DNA of 64,000 bases from Cenococcum geophilum 1.58 (GCA_001692895.1 KV748247.1:310001-374000), one strand, 5' to 3'. Numbered from the stretch's first letter, positions 1-17,380 are shown. The notes: generated from the letters alone by a model not told the origin. Numbers and translations are program-made.

Positions 1-3000
1 ATATTTTAGATTCCGTTAATAATGTATTCTTTCTAAAGTCTTAACACTAAGCCTATTGCTCTATTATATCCTTAAGTTATTCCCTTATAGAAGTCTTCTA
101 TAAAGTGCTCTGCTATGCTTCTTAGGATATACTTTACCTCTCTATACTTATACGGTATTTCTCCCTCTAGGTACTCTAACTAATCCTCTAGCTAAGCTTT
201 AGAGATCCTTTATTCCTAAAAGCTCTCTAATAACTTATAAACTTTATCTAGTTCTTCTTAAGTTATTATAATTTTTAGATAATTATACCTAATTAGTCCA
301 TCTATGTCTTTTCGCAGTAAAGCCCCTAATAGCTTTTTATTGCTTTATAGTTTAGCTTTATAACTTAAAGCGTCTACTTATATGTTATCTGTACCCTTAG
401 TATACTAAATCTTAAAATAGTATTTTATAAGCATCTCTGCCTATCTCACCTATTTTTAATTAAGTTCTTTTATTATTAGGAACCCTATTAGGTTCTTATA
501 ATCCGTCTTAACTATAAATAGTTTCTTTATACCTTATAAGAACGCTCTCTATTCCTTTAGTACTGTAACTATACCTAATAATTCCTTATTATAGATGTTA
601 TAGTTTAACTTTAGTGGTGTTATTTTTCGACTATAGTATGCCACTAGGTGCTATCTATCTTAATATTTCTATATAAAGTATGCTCTTAGTATATAGTTTA
701 ATATGTTTGTTTTTATAACTGTCTCTAAACCTAGTTAATAGATTTTAAGAACTGGCTCCTAGGTAAACAACTCTTTAACTTTCTTAAATAGCTCTTACTA
801 TTCCTTTCCCTATACCCATAGTTCTTCTTTCTTTATTAACCGCGTAAATGGTTTAATATCCTTTAACCACTACGCTATAAACCTTCTATAGTAATTGCAG
901 AACCCTAGGAATAATCTTAACTACGTAACGTTCTCTAGTTCTTACTAATTTACTATAGCCTCAACCTTTTTTAGATCTATACTAAGTTAGCCTAGTTCGA
1001 TAATAAATCCTATAAAATTAGTCTTTCTAGTAAAGAACTTGTATTTCTTAATTGCTACTAGCATCTATTCTTTCTATAGTCTCTTTAAAACCCATTTAAT
1101 ATGTTCTTTATATTCTTCCTTAGTTATAGAGTAGATAATAATATCGTTAAGGTATACTATAACAAATTTATCTAAGTGCTCTCCTAATACATTATTAATA
1201 CGCTTCTAGAACGTTACCGGTATATTTATAAGCCCAAATTGTATAACTAATAGTTTATATAGTCCTTTCTTTAACCTAAAGGCTGCCTTCTATTTATTGC
1301 CTTCCTTAATTCTAATTTAGTGGTATACCTATCTTAGATCTATCTTCGTAAAGATTTATACATTACCTATTCTATCTTAGATCTCGCTAATTAAGGGTAA
1401 AGGATACCTATCCTTTCTAGTAATGCTATTTAACTGCCTATAGTCGATATATAGCCTTAGTTTACCATTCTTCTTTAGTATAAATAGTACTAGATAACCT
1501 GCTGATAACTATAATAGTCTAATATTGACTTAACCTATAACCTAATTAATCTTTAGATTATATTCCTATAACTAAGGTATTCTTAGTACTGCCTTATTAT
1601 TTCCTAATAGTAATATATTAAAAGACATTTTAATCTATCTTCCCTTAATGGTTAACTAAATAGGTCCTATTTTAAGATTAATAATACCTCCTCTATAGGC
1701 TATTAGGTCTTCTAAAATTATTACTAATAGGTAAAAACATTCCTTCTTCCTATATAGTAATCCCATTCTCTTAACTGCTACTAGTAAGATATAGATTCTT
1801 ATTACTCCACTATCTATTAATACTTTAAACTGCTAATCTTGCCATTTAACTTATAAATTTAGGTATTATTCTTAAATTCCTTTAAGGGTTTAAGGCTCTA
1901 CTACTAGTTTCCTCTAGTTTTATAAGCCTCCACTTTTCCTAACTATTAGCTGCTTAATTCTGTTTATACTTAGTCCACTTTTAGCTAATACTTAGTTTGC
2001 TTTTTATCTTTAATATACTATAGACATATATTTTCTAGGCATTCCCACTACTATTATCCATCTAGGCATTCTTCCGTAAGAAATCTTCTTAGCTAAAATA
2101 TTAAGGCTCCTAACTCCTAAACTTCTACTAAATGCCAGCCATATATATACTTAGCGTTTTAGTACTTCTGTTTGTCCGTTATTTAATATATTCTTATAGG
2201 GTATTTCTAATACTTATCCTTAGGTGCCCTGTATATATTATACGCATTATTTACGCACGCGATCTATACTAATATGTAATGTGCTTAGTGTCTTAGGTTA
2301 ACTCTTAGCTCGTTTTTATTCTTAAGTTTAAACCTTTATTATATTAACCTAATTATTACGACTTTGTTTATAGATACTAAGATATATCTTTTGCTTCTCT
2401 AGTCCTCTAATTATTCCTTTAGATCCTTTAATGTTATAATTAAGGCTCCTTTAATATAACTTATCGCATTTTCTATAATAGGGTGGTCCTAGATAACTTT
2501 TTTTATCTAACTATATATAGAAATCTTCCTACTTATCGTTATACCTTTGCCTATACCACTTTTAGTACAGCTACTAGAGTATATATAGTTTGTCCGTAAG
2601 GAAGTATCTTCTTATTACTATATTGTAATAGCCTTTAGTATATCGTTCCTTAAACCTAGTTAAAATCCCTAGATCCTCTTTATTCTCCAGTTTAGTAAGC
2701 CACTTAGCTCTTAGTATACCTACTTTAGGCCTATTAGTAATTCTTTATATAGGCGCTTAATCCCTTATACGTCCTAATATATTAGTTCTTTAATCTAATT
2801 TCTATTATTACTATGCAATAATTCTAGCTCTAAATTCTATTATGGTTTTTTTTAGTTTTCTTCTTCTAAGTAAATCCTTAAAGTCTTCTTGCTTCTTAAT
2901 CTCGTTAATAGTCCTTATTCATATCTTAAAGTCTTAGTTTTATAGGATTCTTAATCCTAAGCTTGCTTTTATCTTAAGCTTTACTCCTACCTTAGTTTAA

Positions 3001-4798
3001 CTAGGCTTAGGTATTCTCGTCTCATCTTAAGAGTCTTAAATCTTACTTATCTCGTTTTAAGAATCTTATATCTATAGGAAACTCTGTTCTAAGCTTATTT
3101 ATATATCCTTAAACTAAGCTATTGCCCTACTTTATCGGTTTCTGTCTATTATGGGTCCTTAGGTATACCTTATCTCATCTTAAGAATTTTAGTCGTCTCT
3201 TATCTCGTCTAAAAAATCTTAAGCCTTTGGCTTCTTACCTTTATTAAGTGCTAAAGTAGTTTACTATCCTACTTCTCTTACGTTTTATAAAGCGATAGAT
3301 ATTATATCTAGTGGGGTCTTAATCCCTACTAATATTCCCTATTCTGTAGTAGAATTATCCTCTACCTCTTTTATAATATCTTTAGGTCTATATACTCCTA
3401 GTAAGCTACTTCCGTTACCTTATTATTATAAAATATTTTACCTATATTAAATTTATCGTCTTTAATATCCGATCTACGAACTAGTTTATTAGTTCCTTTA
3501 TATTCTAAGGTTATTAGCTCTTATAGCTAGTAGCTTACGCTATACTTAGCGTTTTTATAAATTTGGCATGTGTTGTTATAATAAAATGTAAAACTTCTAA
3601 TTAAACACTCTTTTGTTCCTCGTAGTACACTATTATCCCTCTATACGTGTATGTCTTCTACTACTAGTCTAGTTCCCTATGTTACATAATAACTCTAACT
3701 ATCTTTATAATTTCTTGTAAAGTAACCTTATTTTCCATAATTTATATAAGCTCTATCCTTAAACCACTAACTTTACTATAGAGTCCACCTAAACATCTTC
3801 TGCTATTAAGATCCCTGGTTTAGCCTTTACTCCTTAGTCTTATAATTACTAGATTCTTAACCTTTAGGTTTTTATAGTTTCTTACTCCATTTCTTATAGG
3901 CTTCTTTAGTACCACTTAGGTTTATTAGCTCTGCGCCATACTATAGTTTTTAACTTAGCTTTAGTTGTTGCGTACTTTGCGCCTTATATAACTATAGAAC
4001 TCTATCTTAGCCCCTCTTAGCCTGTTCCCTTTAGTAGATCTAATTATTGATCTTAATTACTTAATCTATTAGTTCCCTTAGGGTATCCGCATCTTCTATT
4101 AGAATAATCGCGTCCTAGACTTTAGCCTTAAGTCCTTACTTATACTATGCTATAAGCGCCCTATTATTCCACTTAACTTATATTACTAGCGTCTAGAACT
4201 ATATCGTATACTTAATTACTAAGGTTTATTGCGTAATGTTTTAGAGTTTTCTTTCCGCCGTGGTTACTAACTCTAGGTCTCCAAATATCTATATAAGTTA
4301 CTCCATAAACCCTTCCTAACTTAAGAACATAAATTATACTTCTTAATTGGTGGTTATTATTCCGTTTGCCTATATTTCTATAAGGTAAGGCTTAAACCAC
4401 TTAAGTACTCTTCCTAATAGGAATAGTCCTATATACGCTATTCGATCTATAGGTATAGGTAACTTTACTCCTTCCTGCGTAACTTTAAAGTGTATTTATA
4501 TAAGAAATCCTTTAAGCTTTAATCTTTCTCCTAAATACCTCTTAATTAATAGTAACTTAATCTTTGCTGCTCTTATTCTATTAACCCTTTCTTCTAACGC
4601 CGCATTGTTTGTTGTTAACTGGTTAACTATCTCTTATAGTTATCCAACCGTTATAGCTTGCTATAAATTAGTATCTACTATACTGGTATTACCTCCTAAC
4701 CTTAAAGTAGTTGCCGCCGTCATTAGCGTTATAGTGGCTGCTTTTAGTAGCATGTTGTTTAACCTCCTATACTTAATACTATAACTAGGTAGTAATTA
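1..4798 (-). pseudogene. Ty3/gypsy gag-pol relic, element 1 (RIP-degraded)
   Basis: Internal region of a minus-strand Ty3/gypsy retrotransposon that runs off the left edge of the window. Read on the minus strand, gag starts near 4753 (MLLKAATIT...), and a degraded CCHC knuckle follows around 3930-3980. Further on is reverse transcriptase, whose catalytic YxDD box near 1105-1185 reads VIVYLNDII: the first Asp has become Asn, as a G-to-A change would give. The reading frame is broken throughout by TAG/TAA codons where Gln or Trp is expected. The same order recurs in the copies at 37995-43590, 44015-56173 and 58178-64000, which supports the assignment. No functional product is expected. Confidence 0.85.
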
Positions 4799-5221
4799 TA
4801 TAACAAAACCTTATAGTAGGTACTACGATGGGCTTATTATTAGGCTAAGTGTATAGGTAATATAAGGTAAAGTTAACAACGTAATAATAACTAGTGGAGT
4901 GGTTACCCAATAGATTAACTCTAATTGTATTTTAAGAATTACTATAAGGAGGGACTATCTAGGTAGGGACTGTGGTCCTTTAAATACACGACCGTACTCC
5001 TATAAAATCCTTCTTATATATAATATACGTGTATTCTATCTACTTTATTACGGATTATATAGATTATACAGATTATATAGATCATATTATATGACCTTAG
5101 TTACTATTCCTTGTCACATAGTTCTATCGGCTCTATTCTAGACCGTGCCTAAATTAACTAACTAGCTTCTTCTAACTCTTCCCCAAGTAGTTATAACATT
5201 GTACTTAAAGCGTTCGTAATA
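4799..5221 (-). repeat. 5' LTR of Ty3/gypsy element 1
   Basis: This 423-bp LTR lies directly upstream, on the minus strand, of the element 1 gag start. It aligns end to end with the LTRs at 43591-44014 (424 bp), 57767-58177 and the two parts of the LTR at 34392-37994. Its termini, TATTACG... and ...GTTATA on the minus strand, are the RIP-altered forms of the TGTTACGG...TTACA ends still visible in other copies. Confidence 0.8.
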
Positions 5222-5836
5222 ATAAATAACCTATTACCTAGATAAAAGAACGAGCTTTCCCTACCAGTTTAAGTAAACGGTAACGACAAATAGAAAGTTA
5301 ATAAAATATTAGCCTATAAGATAGTATAGGGAACGCTAAAATACTATATTTAATAGAAGGGCTACAATCTAGACCTAACCTAGTACCCTATATAGAACTT
5401 TATAAGCTGCCCCTAGAAGCTTAAAGAGTTTTATAACTAATACCCTAATACGCCTAAACCCCTAAAGTACCTAAATAAATAGATAAAATGTTAGTATAAT
5501 AAAGATAATAAGTTACTAAAAGAATATAGGGATAAAAACGCCCTAAAGCCCTAATACAGCTGTCTGCTAAATTTTGCTATATTCCGCCGTTTTCTACTAA
5601 TACCGTAAAATTTAAATATTTAGGAACTTTGACCGCCGGTTAAAGTTGTCTAATTAGTTAGATCTATACTAAGACCTTTAATAGCTACTCTTTTTAGCCT
5701 AGTGCTTTCACTTAGCCTATAATTGCCTTTTATACTAGTCCGGACGCACTTATATCCCCTTTATCTCCTTATCTTATATTTTATAATCCTATATTTATAA
5801 GCCTAAAGATAGGCTTTCTTTTAAAGAGGGGGGTGA
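5222..5836 (+). pseudogene. 3' part of an unidentified LTR retrotransposon
   Basis: AT-rich sequence with many stops, ending in a purine run (AAAGAGGGGGGTGA at about 5824-5836) that looks like a polypurine tract directly before an LTR. On the minus strand, 5605-5680 carries a roughly 55-bp motif also present at 19534-19590 and 55330-55390. A plus-strand reading gives gag-like but unassignable peptides. The 5' part is missing, presumably cut off by the neighbouring gypsy element. Confidence 0.4.
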
Positions 5837-6049
5837 TATAACGGCGCTATCGCACGTTACCTATTAAATTCTGCTATATTCTGCTAACCTATAATTAGCT
5901 CGCCTGGAGCTAGCGCCTTAGCGGCTTACCCTATATATTTGTTTATATTAGTCCTAGTGACCCCTTTTTTCCCTTCTTCTTAACTTAGTATCTTCGTAAT
6001 ATAGCATTCTATAAGCTTTGGTTTAGAGGTATTTATATAAGCCGTAACA
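5837..6049 (+). repeat. LTR (3' or solo) of unidentified LTR element
   Basis: A 213-bp segment beginning TATAACGGCGCTATCGCACG and ending GCCGTAACA, directly after a polypurine-like tract. The start closely resembles the start of the unmutated solo LTR at 62210-62405, with differences mostly of the RIP type, so they may be one family or close relatives. No second copy is seen nearby. Confidence 0.5.
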
Positions 6050-6173
6050 ATTATAAGGCTTAATATTCGTTATATAATATAAATTCTTAGCCTATTATGG
6101 CGGTAGTAGGAGTACTAGAGGGTAAGGATTGGATTGTGGACCTAGAGGATAATAAGGAGTAGATAAAAGTTAC
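6050..6173. other. Short non-coding interval ending in a target duplication
   Basis: Apart from GTTAC at 6169-6173, the left copy of the 5-bp target duplication of the copia element, nothing recognisable was found here. Confidence 0.5.
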
Positions 6174-6444
6174 TGTTTATATCAATTTAATAATATAATT
6201 AAGTCATATCCCGGGGCACGAAATACGTATAGTATCGTATACTCTTTGGGATGGTAGTAACTGTTAATTATATAAAGCAGACTACGTGGTCTATATACTA
6301 ATACACCTCCCCCCTAATTAGTTAGTGCTTTATAAGTGCACCAAACGCGTAAGTGAGTGGTTAGTGCACTAAACGTGTAAGCGCGTACCTGGTGTACTAA
6401 ACGCGTAAGCACGCGGTCGGTATAACAGGTGCTATAATTATACA
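6174..6444 (-). repeat. 3' LTR of copia copy 1
   Basis: A 271-bp direct repeat of 12061-12331, starting TGTTTATATCAATTT and ending ATTATACA on the plus strand. It contains a CG-rich stretch (about 6335-6415) with repeated ACGCGTAAGC words that has kept its CG pairs while CA pairs nearby were lost. Confidence 0.9.
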
Positions 6445-9400
6445 CTAGCAGTACTTAAAAAATAAAACCACCTATATACAGCCTCCGTAATTGCTTTAAT
6501 AAAACCATAAAACATAAAGGAAAATATATAGGAAATCTCCCCTAAGGTGCTGTCTAGGCTGCCTTCCAAACGGTGCTTTAAGCTGGCCATAAGTCCTGCT
6601 TACGGTCTGTAGAATAGGCTGTATAATAAGCTGTACGGCCTTCTAACGGGCCGTAGGCGTACCGTAGGTACTCCGTTAGTCCCGTTCTACCTATTTTATA
6701 ACTTTTAGGTTAAGCTTATTCGTGTTAATTAGGGTTTTAAGGGCTTAACACGGCTTTGCCTTAGTTATAACATCTACTAGGTTGGTTCTGCCGCTGGTCT
6801 ATTTAACCTCCGTAATTTCACGTTGTTTGTAGGCCTAACGTAAGCACATTAGGTTAACCATAAGCCTTTTTTCTTATGTTATACCTAGTTTAACTAGGCA
6901 GTTATAGAGGGACTTTAAATTAGTATATAGAACTAGGGGTAACTACTCTAGTTATAGAATCTTCTGGACCGTTAATTTAATTGCGGCTGCTATATTAAAG
7001 CCATAAGCTAGTGCATATAGTTTAGAAGCTAGTATACTGCGGGTTACTTGTTTGCACTTAATTAAAGACTAATACAGTATATTTGCGTCCTAATTACGGT
7101 CTGTAAGTATAATTATAAAGCCGATTTGTAATAATAGGTCTTTGTTATTAGTAAAGGAGGCGTCTGTAAATGCTAGTAAGCTAAGGGAATTTAGGTCTAG
7201 TGGTACAAAAGTAAGTCCCCTTACTGCATTATTAATTTGCCACTAAATGCGCTTATTAAGCTGTTTAATATTTTCCTCTTATAGGTCTATTACCTGGGCC
7301 GCAAAGGATAAATTATAGGTAGATTTAGGTTGACAGACTATGGCAATATAGGCGCCTCTTGCACGCTACGCAGCATATTAGTCCTTTATATTTACGGTCT
7401 TATAGGTCTTTATAGGAACTAGTGAGGTCCGTAGGCTTTACTGTAATAAGCTTTAGGTTTTAAGCTTGGCGTTCCTAAGTTAGCTTAATTAGGTTGCCCT
7501 TTTATATAATTAAGCCTCTATTAAACTTAATTGGAGTCTGCTTAGTTAACTGCTCTCACGGCTTTACTAAGAACTTTACCTTTTGTAGTTTAGTTTCTTT
7601 AGCGTTCGCAAAGGTTTGGTCTACTAGGAAGAGGGTATTGTCTATTTAGAGTCTAATAATACCAAGGCCGTTTAATAGGCTGTATAGGAGGTAGGGGTCG
7701 TAGGTCGACTATTCTATTTTGAGTTTACTAATATGGTGCTAGTAGTATGTCTTAAACTAATAGTTTTTAGCTTCTGGTACTCCGTAAAGAGGTTTTACGA
7801 CCCGTAAAATTGTTCTTAGTTATAGGTTAAGCTTGCGGGGTAGTTGTATAAAGATGTCCCTACTTAGGTAGGTATTAGACTGTATATAGGCTTGTGAGAT
7901 GTCCTGTAAGTATAGGGCTATGGGCTTAGTTTGCTGTAGTCTAGGCATAAGTGTAAGTATAATCTGTTAACTAACTTGTTAAATTATAGGCGATTGCGTA
8001 AGGACTAAGTCCTTTCCTTAGTCGTTATAAGCTTATATAATAAGCCTTGACTTTTTAAAGGCTTTATTAGTATTAGGGTGCTTAATTTTGTTAATAAAGC
8101 GTAAGTTAAATATACGGACGCCTTACGGAATATCTTTCTCCGTTATAACCATAAAGACGCCCTTCTTAAGTAGTCCGTTAATCTCTTTACGTCGTAAGTC
8201 CGTAAAAGGGGTTTCCTATACTAGAACTAATATATTTATAGGCGGAGATTGCCTTACGGATATTCCTACGGAGGTTAGGTAATTCTTTATTATGGGGTTT
8301 TTGGTTATAGGGTGCTTTTAAGGGCGTCCTCGGCTATGCTTTATAGTAGGTTTAGTAGGTTTAGTAGGTTTCTAGGGGACTTCTAGGGTAGGCAAGGGTG
8401 CTTTTAGTTTATCTAATTTGGTAGTCGCTTCTAGTTTATCTAGTTCGGCGGTTGCTTCTAGTTTGTCTAGCTTAACATTATAGGCGTTTTTAGGCCGAAA
8501 GTAGGGTTTTACGGACGTGCTCCTAAAGCTAGTTAATCCGCTAGGGAGTTGTATATAACACGTTTCGTTTTCTACGGCTAATAAACGGTAAGGTCCCGTC
8601 TAATTGCCGCTTTTACGCCATATAAGGACTTTAGAATTAAGCGGAAGGTTATAAACTAAGGTTATATTTAGTCCGTTGCGGTAATATAGGGCGCTATTAA
8701 CTGCTTATTTGGCCCGTAATTTGACTATTTCGGCTATTACCTTCCGTATTATAGCTGCTTGTTCCGTAATGGACGGGGTAGAAGGGCCTAGGTTGCTTAT
8801 CCTTAGGTAAGCTCTATAGACTAAAAGGGTGGGTACTAGTCCGTTTAGGCCAGCGGTGTTATTAACGGCTTTTATAGCTATCTATAGAGCTAGTTCCTTT
8901 TAGATGTCCTTATATTTGTCCGTAATAATCTAGTAAACTCTCTATAAGGCTAGGTAAGCTCGCTTAATAAGCCTAATAGACTAATACGCCTTAACTAGAA
9001 CAGCTTTTATTAATATAGCTATAGCCGTAGTATACTACTGGAATTCCTTACTAATAAAGTTTCTATCGGCGTCGTGGGTAATATACTTAAGGGGTTTAAC
9101 ATATGTGTTAATCTAGTAGGTCCGTAAAATGTCCTAAGTATGTTTTATGGATATATTTTATAACTAACGGGTGGCTTAATAGTGGGTTGCCTTATTAATT
9201 ATGTGTAATACTAGGCTGCCGTTAATATATATAATATCTATATATACTAAGTGGTTAAAATTAAGGTCTTTATAAAGAGTAAACTTAAATTGGCCTAGGG
9301 AACGTCCGTATTTCTAGTAAAAGGAGCAGTATTTAGTTAGGTGGTTAATTGCCTTCCTATTAACGTTGTCGTGTCTAGAGCGTTTAAGGACTCTATATAG

Positions 9401-12060
9401 CTTTTCGGCTAATAAATAGCCGAAATGGTGGTATAGGCGGTGGATTTTAGTACTAGTAAGGTAGCATGGGTTATAGTTAAAAGATTCCTAAATATAGGTC
9501 CGTAGAGTCTCTCCCTATATAAGGAACGGGTGTCTAAATTGTTATATAATTAGTAGGGTAATATGCTTGCTTCCTAGGGCAGTTGCGGGGCCAATTAAGG
9601 TATCCGTAACGTTATTATAGTAGACCTATAACCTATCTATATCTGCAAGACAGAGTAGGAAGGGGGTGTCCGCTTTTACTATATAAAAGTTAACTAGGCT
9701 AATTAGAGTCTTAACTTTAACTAATCTAATTAATGCGGTTAAGCCGATACCGAATTAAACGTTTACGGCCCTAGTTTGCGTAATATCAATATCCGTATTA
9801 TTATTTGTGCTGGTCCTATATATAAGGTATTATCCGTAGCCTATGGTAGACTTCTTAGAGGTACCTATATCAATTATAATACCGTAGAATTCCTTAGGGG
9901 TATAGCGTTCTGTAGTGATATATATAAATAGGTCCTGCTTATAATCTATAACGTCTATAACAGGGGTGCTTGTGGAATGGTTTTTAGGCGTAATTAAGTG
10001 TATAAAGGAACGGTCGGCTAATATAGTCGTAATATTAAAGGCTTAGCTGTCCGTAAAAGATCCGAAAGTAGTTAGGAATATCTCTAAGGTCTCTTATTTC
10101 TAAGTGTTTAAGTTAAAGTTAATTATAAGGGCTTCTATTGACTTATTAGGGGGCTTTTCTACTTCCTTTCCTTTGTATTCCAAAATAAACTGGTTAATAC
10201 GGCTATTAAGTCTCTTTTTGGACTTGTTACGTTCTTCCTAGGTATGCCTTATAGACTAATATCTTTCTTTACTACACATAAAGTACTTTTGGCTGGTTTG
10301 TCTATAGGGGTATGTTTTTATATAAGGGTTACTGCGGGGGTTATAGGTAGGACTTGGTCGGTACGGGTGCTGTTAGCGGTAGTGGCGGTCTATAAAGTAG
10401 ACGTCTAAGTTTGGTTGCGGATATTAAATATCCGTAATAAAGGCTTAAGTGCTACCTGGTGAGTTTAAGACTTTATACGTTATAATAGAGGAGCGTAGAT
10501 TATTAATAAGGCTAGCTAAGGTATCTGTAAGCTTATAATAAGCGTACTTATAGGGCTTTACTTCTTGGTAGGCCGTAATAAGTTTGTTATATAGGAAGTC
10601 GTCTATTTAAAGCTTGGTGTTAAGGCCGTGCTATAGGTGCCAAAGGTCTTTAATAAGAATTTATAGGCACTCTATAGTTAATTTTTTAGTATTTTTATTA
10701 ATTACGGTCCGTAGCTTGGTTATATTCTATTAGGTAAGAATATTACGCTTATATTTTAGTCCTTTAAAGTAGTTACAAGTAGCTTTATATAGTTTATTAA
10801 AGGGAACACTAAGGGGGTTGCTCTTAAGGTTAGTGTAGTAGTGGTTAAGTGCTAGGCCGCGCAGTATAGTAGAGTAGGCTTAGCTAAACTCCTATTTAGG
10901 GATATCGGCCTTCTGATAGAGGTTCGTAAAGATGGTCAGTTCAAAGTTAAAATTATCGTTTTTACCGCTATATTTAGATTTGTTAGTATAGAGCTTAGCT
11001 AGGTTAGCTAGCTCCTTACTATAGGTCTTTATTTAGGTAGGTTGCGAATCTATAACTTGCGGATTTGTGGCTTGCGGATATATAGCTTGCGGATCTATGA
11101 CTTAAATAATGGGGGTAATTTGGTCCGTATTTTGGTTTATAGGGGTATTATAGTCTGTAATTTGGGTTACGGGGGTATTATAGTCCGTAACTTGAGTATT
11201 GGGTATACTTTGGCCAGTAAGATTAATTTTAATGCCACTTAGGTTTATAGAACGAATTTGGTTAAATAGGTTAGCTATAAGGCTAGAGATTCTGTTAAGT
11301 TTAAAGGAGGTAAAGAGGTCGCTAGTTTTGATATAATCTAAAATCTACTCTTTAGTCTATTCCGTTTGGTCCTCCTTATATAGTATATCATATAGAGACC
11401 GTGTAATAGTAACTTATTTATCCCTTTTAACCTATACGCCTTAGTAATATAAAAGGGTTCGTAGGTTACGGATAGCAGTAGGGTTATAAGCCTTAAAAAT
11501 AGCTTCCGTAAAGTCCGCAAAGTCTTCCTTATATTGCTCCCACAGGTCGTTATTTATAAGCATAAAATATCCGTATTTAAGGATTTTATATTTAATATAG
11601 TTGTTAACATTAGTTATAGACGTAAGGTCAACTCCTTAGCTCCATTTCTCTTAACCTTTATTAATTTACTTACTTGTGTCTGCTATACTGTATAGTATAG
11701 TACATAGCGAGTAGAAAAGGTCTTGTAGTGGTCCGTAAAGGCGGTTAATAGGTCTATAACAATTTGCAGGAGGGTAGGGGGTTTCCGTAAGGTCTTATAA
11801 CGGTCCATAAAGGTAATTGGTAGGTCCGTAGTAGTTCGCGGGAGGGTAAGGAGTTCTATAAAGGTCTATATTTGCATCTATAAACTTCTAATAAACCGTA
11901 CTAAGACTTAAATAAGTATACAGAGTTGGTAATAGTCCGTAATCCCCAACTTCTAACCTTCTAGTAGGTCGTACTAGGAGTCTAAACGGGTGATTACTGT
12001 TAAGTGTCGCTTAGGGGGAGGTGTCAAGTAATTGCTGATCTGTGCGCGCTTACTAATTAG
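6445..12060 (-). pseudogene. copia gag-pol relic, copy 1
   Basis: Minus-strand remains of a fungal copia polyprotein. From about 11640 to 10400 it reads gag, with a Pro/Thr/Gln-rich repeat tract (VTDYNTPV words) at about 11040-11200 and gag core words such as NDLWEQYKEDF and LWHLQHGLNTK. Around 10290-10240 there is a knuckle-like block (YFMCSKERYQSIRHT). At about 9900-9640 is protease-like sequence (GIIIDIGTSKKSTIGYG, where the usual catalytic Asp-Thr-Gly reads DIG, then NFYIVKADTPFLLCLADIDRL). RNase H sits at about 7250-6750 (SLLAFTDASFTNNKD, ASKLYALAYGFN, KRLMVNLMCLRQAY). Every domain contains in-frame TAG/TAA. Confidence 0.85.
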
Positions 12061-12331
12061 TATTTGTATTAATTTAATAATACAATTAAGTTATATCCCG
12101 GGGCACGAAATACGTATAGTATCGTATGCTCTTTAGGATGGTAGTAACTGTCGATTATATAAAGCAGACTACGTGGTCTATATACTAATGCACCTCCCCC
12201 CTAATTAGTTAGTGCTTTATAAGTGCACCAGACGCGTAAGCAAGTGGTTAGTGCACTAAACGCGTAAGCGCGTACCTGGTGTACCGAACGCGTAAGCACG
12301 CGGTTGGTATAACAGGTGCTGTAATTATACA
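12061..12331 (-). repeat. 5' LTR of copia copy 1
   Basis: The partner of 6174-6444, also 271 bp. It begins TATTTGTATTAATTT where the other copy has TGTTTATATCAATTT; the differences are all C/T or G/A transitions. Confidence 0.9.
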
Positions 12332-12336
12332 GTTAC

Positions 12337-12755
12337 TAAATTTAAACTGCTAGGTCTCCTCTCTTTTTCCTATTTTTATTTTATTTTATAGTATTTTATA
12401 TAAAGAGAAGTGTAAATAAAAAGGTAGAAAGGAGATATCTAATTAATAGGAAAGCTAAAGGTATTTACTAGAGCTTCGTGCAGAGCCTCCGTAGAGCTTC
12501 GTGCAGAGCTTCGTGCAAAGCTTTTGCTGAGCTTTAGTAGAGCGCCGTGCGGGGTTCCCCCTAAGCCTTATTCCGCAGAGCTCTTATAAGCTTTATATCT
12601 ATATAATATTACTTATCCTTAGGATATTTAGATAAAAGTGGTACCATTTTAAAGCGCTTTATAAGCTCTATAAATCTATACTAATAAAAAAATTATTTAT
12701 TTAATATTGGGGGGTGCATTACAAGCGTAAGCATATTAGGGGATTTTGCCAAGAC
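12337..12755. other. AT-rich edge of the gene island with a short GAGCTTCGTGC repeat
   Basis: The transition from RIP-type AT-rich DNA to ordinary sequence. At about 12470-12545 the word GAGCTTCGTGC recurs three times, with degraded copies beside it. No coding potential was seen. The composition switches to normal fungal levels near 12720. Confidence 0.5.
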
Positions 12756-12787
12756 TATCCGGAGACTATCCGGATAGTCTCCGGATA
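12756..12787. promoter_or_regulatory. Perfect 32-bp palindrome upstream of the NLR gene
   Basis: The left arm TATCCGGAGACTATCC is followed without a spacer by its exact reverse complement. It lies 161 bp before the start codon, inside non-RIP sequence. Such a site could bind a dimeric regulator (the CCGG words would suit a Zn2Cys6 type) or could be the scar of an excised inverted-repeat element. Function is inferred only. Confidence 0.45.
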
Positions 12788-12801
12788 CTATCAGCTGATA
12801 G
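12788..12801. promoter_or_regulatory. 14-bp palindrome CTATCAGCTGATAG
   Basis: A perfect palindrome directly abutting the 32-bp palindrome, with an E-box-like CAGCTG core. The pairing is certain; a regulatory role is a guess. Confidence 0.35.
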
Positions 12802-12909
12802 GTCTATTATCCGAGAGGCTTATCTGGCCTATCCTCCGCAGGTCTGAGGATTCCTAAAGTCTTGAGGGCCTGAGATAAGAATGGCTTGGCTCTCTGCCTC
12901 GTGCTCAGA

Positions 12910-12925
12910 CGAGAGTTAACTCTCG
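12910..12925. promoter_or_regulatory. 16-bp palindrome CGAGAGTTAACTCTCG in the leader
   Basis: A perfect palindrome ending 22 bp before the ATG of the NLR-type gene. It probably lies in the 5' UTR, where it would fold as a tight hairpin, or in the core promoter. Its role is unknown. Confidence 0.35.
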
Positions 12926-12947
12926 ACGACACCAAGCAAGGATCACC

Positions 12948-17380
<4,433 letters not shown>

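Larger units (their letters stand above)
6174..12331 (-). mobile_element. Ty1/copia retrotransposon, copy 1, complete ends
   Basis: A full-length copia element on the minus strand. Direct repeats of exactly 271 bp lie at both ends, and the insertion is flanked by a perfect 5-bp duplication, GTTAC, at 6169-6173 and 12332-12336. Inside, the minus strand gives gag, zinc knuckle, aspartic protease, integrase/RT remnants and RNase H in copia order. Stops appear at most Gln/Trp positions, so the copy is dead through RIP rather than truncation. Confidence 0.9.

Noticed and set aside
8088-8282. A 64-codon plus-strand frame in copia copy 1
   Set aside because: Antisense to the copia polyprotein; chance opening in AT-rich sequence.
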